The notes under the pieces: generated by a model
Databases searched by the model: none
Told to the model about the DNA's origin: nothing
What the model saw: the letters and a program-made list of their open reading frames with translations, nothing else
From: CAZOVB01 sp964583095
Lineage (GTDB): Bacteria; Planctomycetota; Phycisphaerae; SM23-33
Direction of reading: 5' to 3'
Length of the DNA: 64,000 nt
Assembly: GCA_964583095.1 (NCBI GenBank)
Contig: CAZOVB010000011.1
Coordinates: 1 to 64,000, forward strand
Shown: in pieces, positions 61,308 through 64,000 of the stretch
Layout: every line of letters begins with the position of its first letter
Numbering within the stretch: the stretch's first letter is position 1
Translations under genes and position numbers: made by a program

Positions 61308-62951
61308 TCAGTCGGCCTTGTCGGGGTCCGGCTGATCCTTCCCGCCGCCCAGGGGAAGGTGAAGCGAGAAGGTGGCCCCATGTCCCGGAGCGCTGGAGAC
61401 GCTGAGCCTTCCCCCCAGCAGGCTGGAGAGTTCCTTGCTGATGGCCAGGCCCAGTCCGGTTCCTGCTGCGCCCTTGGTCAGAGGCTTTTCTCCCTGGTAG
61501 AACTTTTCGAAGATTCGTGCCTGTTCGGCCTCCGGCAGCCCCGGGCCGGTATCGGTGACGCTGATGCGGAGTTCGCGTTTTCCTCCGCCCATCCCCGGAC
61601 CGGCCATCAACGTGACCGTTCCCCCCGAGGGGGTGAATTTGATCGCGTTGCTCAGCAGATTGTACAGGATCTGCTGAACCTTTCCGCCGTCGGTGAAGAT
61701 CAGCGGAAGATCCGGGGAGATTTGTCCCTTTAGCGTGATCTGCTTCTTGTCGGCCAGGGGTTTCATCAGGTCCAGGAGCGTCTGACAGGTGTCGCTGATG
61801 GCCACCTGGTCCATCTGGACCTCCGCCCGCCCGGCTTCGATCTTGGCCAGGTCCAGAAGGTCGTTGATCATATTCAAAAGGTTCTTGGCCGCGACCGAGA
61901 TATTGTTGCCCCATCTCTTGATCTTGGTGTCCTGCTGGTCCTGGACCAGATCGGCAAAGCCGAGGATGCTGTTGAGCGGTGTGCGAAGCTCGTGTGAGAC
62001 ATTGGTCAGAAACTCCGACTTGACCTGGTTGGCCTGGAAGAGCGACACGTTGGCATGGGCAAGTTCGCTGAGGCGCAGATCCAAAGCGCGATTGGCGTTG
62101 CGGAGCTTGTCGGTCTGATCGTTGATCGCCAGGAGCATCTCGTTGAAGCTCTCTCCCAGCCGCTGGAGTTCGTCGCCTGTCTGGATCGTGCTTCGGACCT
62201 TCAGGTCTCCCTCAGCCACGCGGTCGGCCACATCCGTCAATTGCCGGATGGGTCGAAGCACCAGCCGCCGGGTCAGCGAGACAAACAGCACAAACGCCAG
62301 TACCGCCGCCAGCAGGCCGCCGGCCAGAAACGCGATTCGGGTCCAGAGCACCAGGCTGCTGGATTCACTGGCCGCCGGCAGGGTCACTTCCACCATACCC
62401 ACCAGCAGGCCCGGCTCGAACCGGACCCTGGCTGTCGGGGTGTCATGGCAACGCAGGCAGGCTTGTTCGGTGCGTACTGCCCGGAAGCCCCGAAGCAGGT
62501 CCTCGCCGGTTTCGTCTTCATCGGGAAGAACCGTCACCTGCAGATTGGAATTGCTGCCAAAGGCAGTAGCCACCTTCTCCTGGATCGCATCCAGTTCCCC
62601 TTCCTGACGGTGCTGGGGGGTCAGGAGGATCATGTTCATTCGCCGCTGGGCCCGATCGGTGTCCAGCTTGCCGGCGTAGAGTTCCGGGACACTCAGCCTG
62701 CGGGGGCCCGCGTCCTGTTCGCCGTCTTCCGGTTCACTACGGGTTAGAATGTCCGACTGATGCTCATGGTACCACTCCTGCAGGGCCAGTTGCGTCAGTT
62801 CTTCCACCGACCGCTGCACGTTCTGCTGGGCCAGCATCTCCATGAAATACCAGGGCACCACCAGGGCGGCAGCAATGATCACAAGCACCGCCGCGCCGAA
62901 CAGCAGGCGGAATTTCGTTGCAAGGGAGATACGTACAAATCGCTTGGCCAT
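61308..62951 (-). CDS. Membrane histidine kinase with a CxxCH (DUF3365-like) sensor domain
   Basis: A 547-residue sensor kinase. Membrane helix 1 is near 14-37 (LLFGAAVLVIIAAALVVP). The periplasmic domain includes ACLRCHD (about 163-169), a c-type heme motif, in a DUF3365-like context (MVEVTLPAA). A second helix (IAFLAGGLLAAVLAFVLFVS) leads to a HAMP domain (PIRQLTDVADRVAEGDL), a coiled coil, the phosphoacceptor in LTNVSHELRTPLNSI (H near 320), and the ATPase (LLSNAIKFTP, DTGPGLPE, GTGLGLAIS). It should sense redox state or gases. The start at 62951 lacks a Shine-Dalgarno site; a TACAAT lies 9 bases upstream. Confidence 0.9.
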   Translation of the reverse strand: MAKRFVRISLATKFRLLFGAAVLVIIAAALVVPWYFMEMLAQQNVQRSVEELTQLALQEWYHEHQSDILTRSEPEDGEQDAGPRRLSVPELYAGKLDTDRAQRRMNMILLTPQHRQEGELDAIQEKVATAFGSNSNLQVTVLPDEDETGEDLLRGFRAVRTEQACLRCHDTPTARVRFEPGLLVGMVEVTLPAASESSSLVLWTRIAFLAGGLLAAVLAFVLFVSLTRRLVLRPIRQLTDVADRVAEGDLKVRSTIQTGDELQRLGESFNEMLLAINDQTDKLRNANRALDLRLSELAHANVSLFQANQVKSEFLTNVSHELRTPLNSILGFADLVQDQQDTKIKRWGNNISVAAKNLLNMINDLLDLAKIEAGRAEVQMDQVAISDTCQTLLDLMKPLADKKQITLKGQISPDLPLIFTDGGKVQQILYNLLSNAIKFTPSGGTVTLMAGPGMGGGKRELRISVTDTGPGLPEAEQARIFEKFYQGEKPLTKGAAGTGLGLAISKELSSLLGGRLSVSSAPGHGATFSLHLPLGGGKDQPDPDKAD

Positions 62952-63076
62952 GGAACCGGCATTGTAGAGCCCCGGGCCCTGTGATGGAAGCACCTGGGCC
63001 CGCCTGGCGAGCTGGAAAGCTCCTGCCTGGGGCAAATATCGTGATCTGCCGTCCATGCCCCGGTAGAATTTCCACC

Positions 63077-63628
63077 ATGGAGTCGCTGAAAGAGATGCTG
63101 TTTGAGGATCCCAAGGCCATCTATGTGGTCCTGGCCCTGGTCTGGCTGGTCCTGGCGCTGGTCTGGCGCAGGCATCCCAACCGCCGGACTGCCGCTGTGC
63201 TTGCGGTTCCCTTTCTCCTGGCCGGGGGAGTGTTCCTGCTTTCGAGACTCGTGGAGACAGACCGGGAACAGATTACCCGCAGCGTGAATGAAATTGCCCA
63301 GGCCATCAACGAGGGCAGATACGGGGACGTCCGGGAGTACCTGGAGGAGGACTTCGGCGTTACCGGCCAGAGCGTTGCGGATATCCCCGCTGCGATCGAG
63401 CTGCTGTCCCAGCGGGCCCGGCAGTTCCGGCTGGGAAGCGTTAAGGTCAATCGCGTGGACGTGATGATCGAGGGACGCCTGGCCGATGTGCAGGTCCAGA
63501 CCATGATCACCCTGGGCGACTCCCGGAAGGTTCCGGTCCGCTGGGACCTGACCTGGGTCGAAGCCTCAGGCCGGTGGCGCATTCGAAACCTGGACCGGTA
63601 CCAGGTCAAGATAAGCCTGGGTTTCTGA
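63077..63628 (+). CDS. Membrane-anchored NTF2-like protein of unknown function
   Basis: A 183-residue protein with two N-terminal membrane helices (IYVVLALVWLVLALVW and AAVLAVPFLLAGGVFLLSRL) and an exposed domain (about 60-183). The domain begins DREQITRSVNEIAQAINEGR and ends VEASGRWRIRNLDRYQ, the helix-then-sheet pattern of NTF2/SnoaL-like folds. No catalytic residues can be assigned. It is divergent from the heme kinase and convergent with the glycogen synthase gene. Confidence 0.65.
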   Translation: MESLKEMLFEDPKAIYVVLALVWLVLALVWRRHPNRRTAAVLAVPFLLAGGVFLLSRLVETDREQITRSVNEIAQAINEGRYGDVREYLEEDFGVTGQSVADIPAAIELLSQRARQFRLGSVKVNRVDVMIEGRLADVQVQTMITLGDSRKVPVRWDLTWVEASGRWRIRNLDRYQVKISLGF

Positions 63629-63660
63629 GACACCCCGCTGCGACGTGCCGTCAGGCGGTA

Positions 63661-64000
63661 CTAAAGGAACTCGGCAGCTATCCGATGCGCCTTGTTGTAC
63701 TGCTTGCCCAGCACCTGCCAGTCGAACTGGTCGCTGCAAGCTTCCACACGGTTTCGCGTGTCGATCCGCTCTCGCCTGCCCAGCCGGCAGAATTCCATCA
63801 GCCACCGCGTCAATTGCTCGGCCGATTCATCAAAATGTTGATTCCGGCGTCGCGTGACGTAGATGCCTGTCTCTTCATGTTCAGGCATATGTTCCAGCAC
63901 GTGCGTGCCGAACCCGCTCAAATCGCTGGTTACCGCAGGCAGGCCCCGGGCGATGCACTCCAGGGGGGTGTAGCCCCAGGGCTCGTAGAAACTCGGGAAA
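63661..64000 (-). CDS. GT3-type glycogen synthase, C-terminal part
   Basis: Only the last 112 residues are in the window; the gene continues past 64000. The frame reads FPSFYEPWGYTPLECIARGL, then PAVTSDLSGFGTHV, which carries the nucleotide-sugar-binding E-P-W-G-Y-T-P-x-E motif of family GT3, the glycogen synthase family best known from yeast and animals. The tail (DESAEQLTRWLMEF, RRERIDTRNRVEACSDQFDW, YNKAHRIAAEFL) matches the GT3 C-terminal helices. It would elongate alpha-1,4-glucan from UDP-glucose, in contrast to the ADP-glucose-using GT5 type usual in bacteria. Confidence 0.85.
   Translation of the reverse strand, partial: FPSFYEPWGYTPLECIARGLPAVTSDLSGFGTHVLEHMPEHEETGIYVTRRRNQHFDESAEQLTRWLMEFCRLGRRERIDTRNRVEACSDQFDWQVLGKQYNKAHRIAAEFL

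Noticed and set aside
1..64000. CRISPR arrays, tRNA and rRNA genes, and insertion sequences
   Set aside because: I looked in all intergenic gaps for regular repeats, T-loop sequences, transposase motifs and terminal inverted repeats and found none. A covariance-model search would be decisive for RNAs.

Overview
The window is a high-GC bacterial chromosome segment. Its gene content suggests a free-living Planctomycetota, probably of the class Phycisphaerae or a close relative. The evidence is the dense mix of a sulfatase, Gfo/Idh/MocA oxidoreductases, secreted parallel beta-helix and Asp-box propeller proteins, a hydrazine-synthase-alpha-like cytochrome, G|FTLxE prepilins, and a small protein (41448-41846) that resembles a family I recall as confined to Planctomycetes and Verrucomicrobia. 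The species assignment is inference. I saw no rRNA, tRNA, CRISPR array, prophage or intact insertion sequence.

1-31 kb is a glycan-degradation region. A plus-strand group (75-6164) holds a sulfatase without its active-site N-terminus, a MocA-type oxidoreductase, a secreted TIM-barrel glycosidase and a sugar isomerase. After a small membrane protein, a PilZ protein and a MASE3 histidine kinase comes a long minus-strand operon (20609 down to 9508). It encodes two paralogous secreted beta-helix proteins flanking a PQQ-type propeller, a GH36-like alpha-galactosidase, a small protein, an Asp-box lipoprotein and a frameshifted enolase-superfamily dehydratase. A divergent AraC regulator (20877-21623) is the obvious controller. 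Then follow a GH28 pectinase, a diheme hydrazine-synthase-alpha-like protein, an OsmC gene with an in-frame stop, a GH43 enzyme and a second Asp-box protein. Several genes here are broken or look like remnants, so the locus is either decaying or carries sequencing errors.

31-52 kb is mostly housekeeping and envelope genes: a TPR metallopeptidase pair, an FmdB zinc ribbon, an orphan HicB, a nucleotide-sugar/polysaccharide cluster (two epimerases, a sugar transferase, a HAD hydrolase), methionyl-tRNA synthetase, an N-acetylmuramoyl-L-alanine amidase, a sugar-1-phosphate nucleotidyltransferase, a VanZ-like membrane protein, UDP-sugar dehydrogenase, an SGNH hydrolase, Pcm, a SAM hydrolase, BioA and BioD.

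52-61 kb is the most unusual part. A tightly packed minus-strand operon (60677 down to 52077) encodes four minor pseudopilins, two with large C-terminal beta-sandwich domains, one of them CBM4_9-like. It continues with a membrane protein, a secreted propeller/degenerate PIG-L/CBM9-like fusion and a thioredoxin-fold lipoprotein without CxxC. I read this as a candidate carbohydrate-contacting pseudopilus. The window ends with a heme-type sensor kinase, a small membrane protein and the C-terminus of a GT3-type glycogen synthase.
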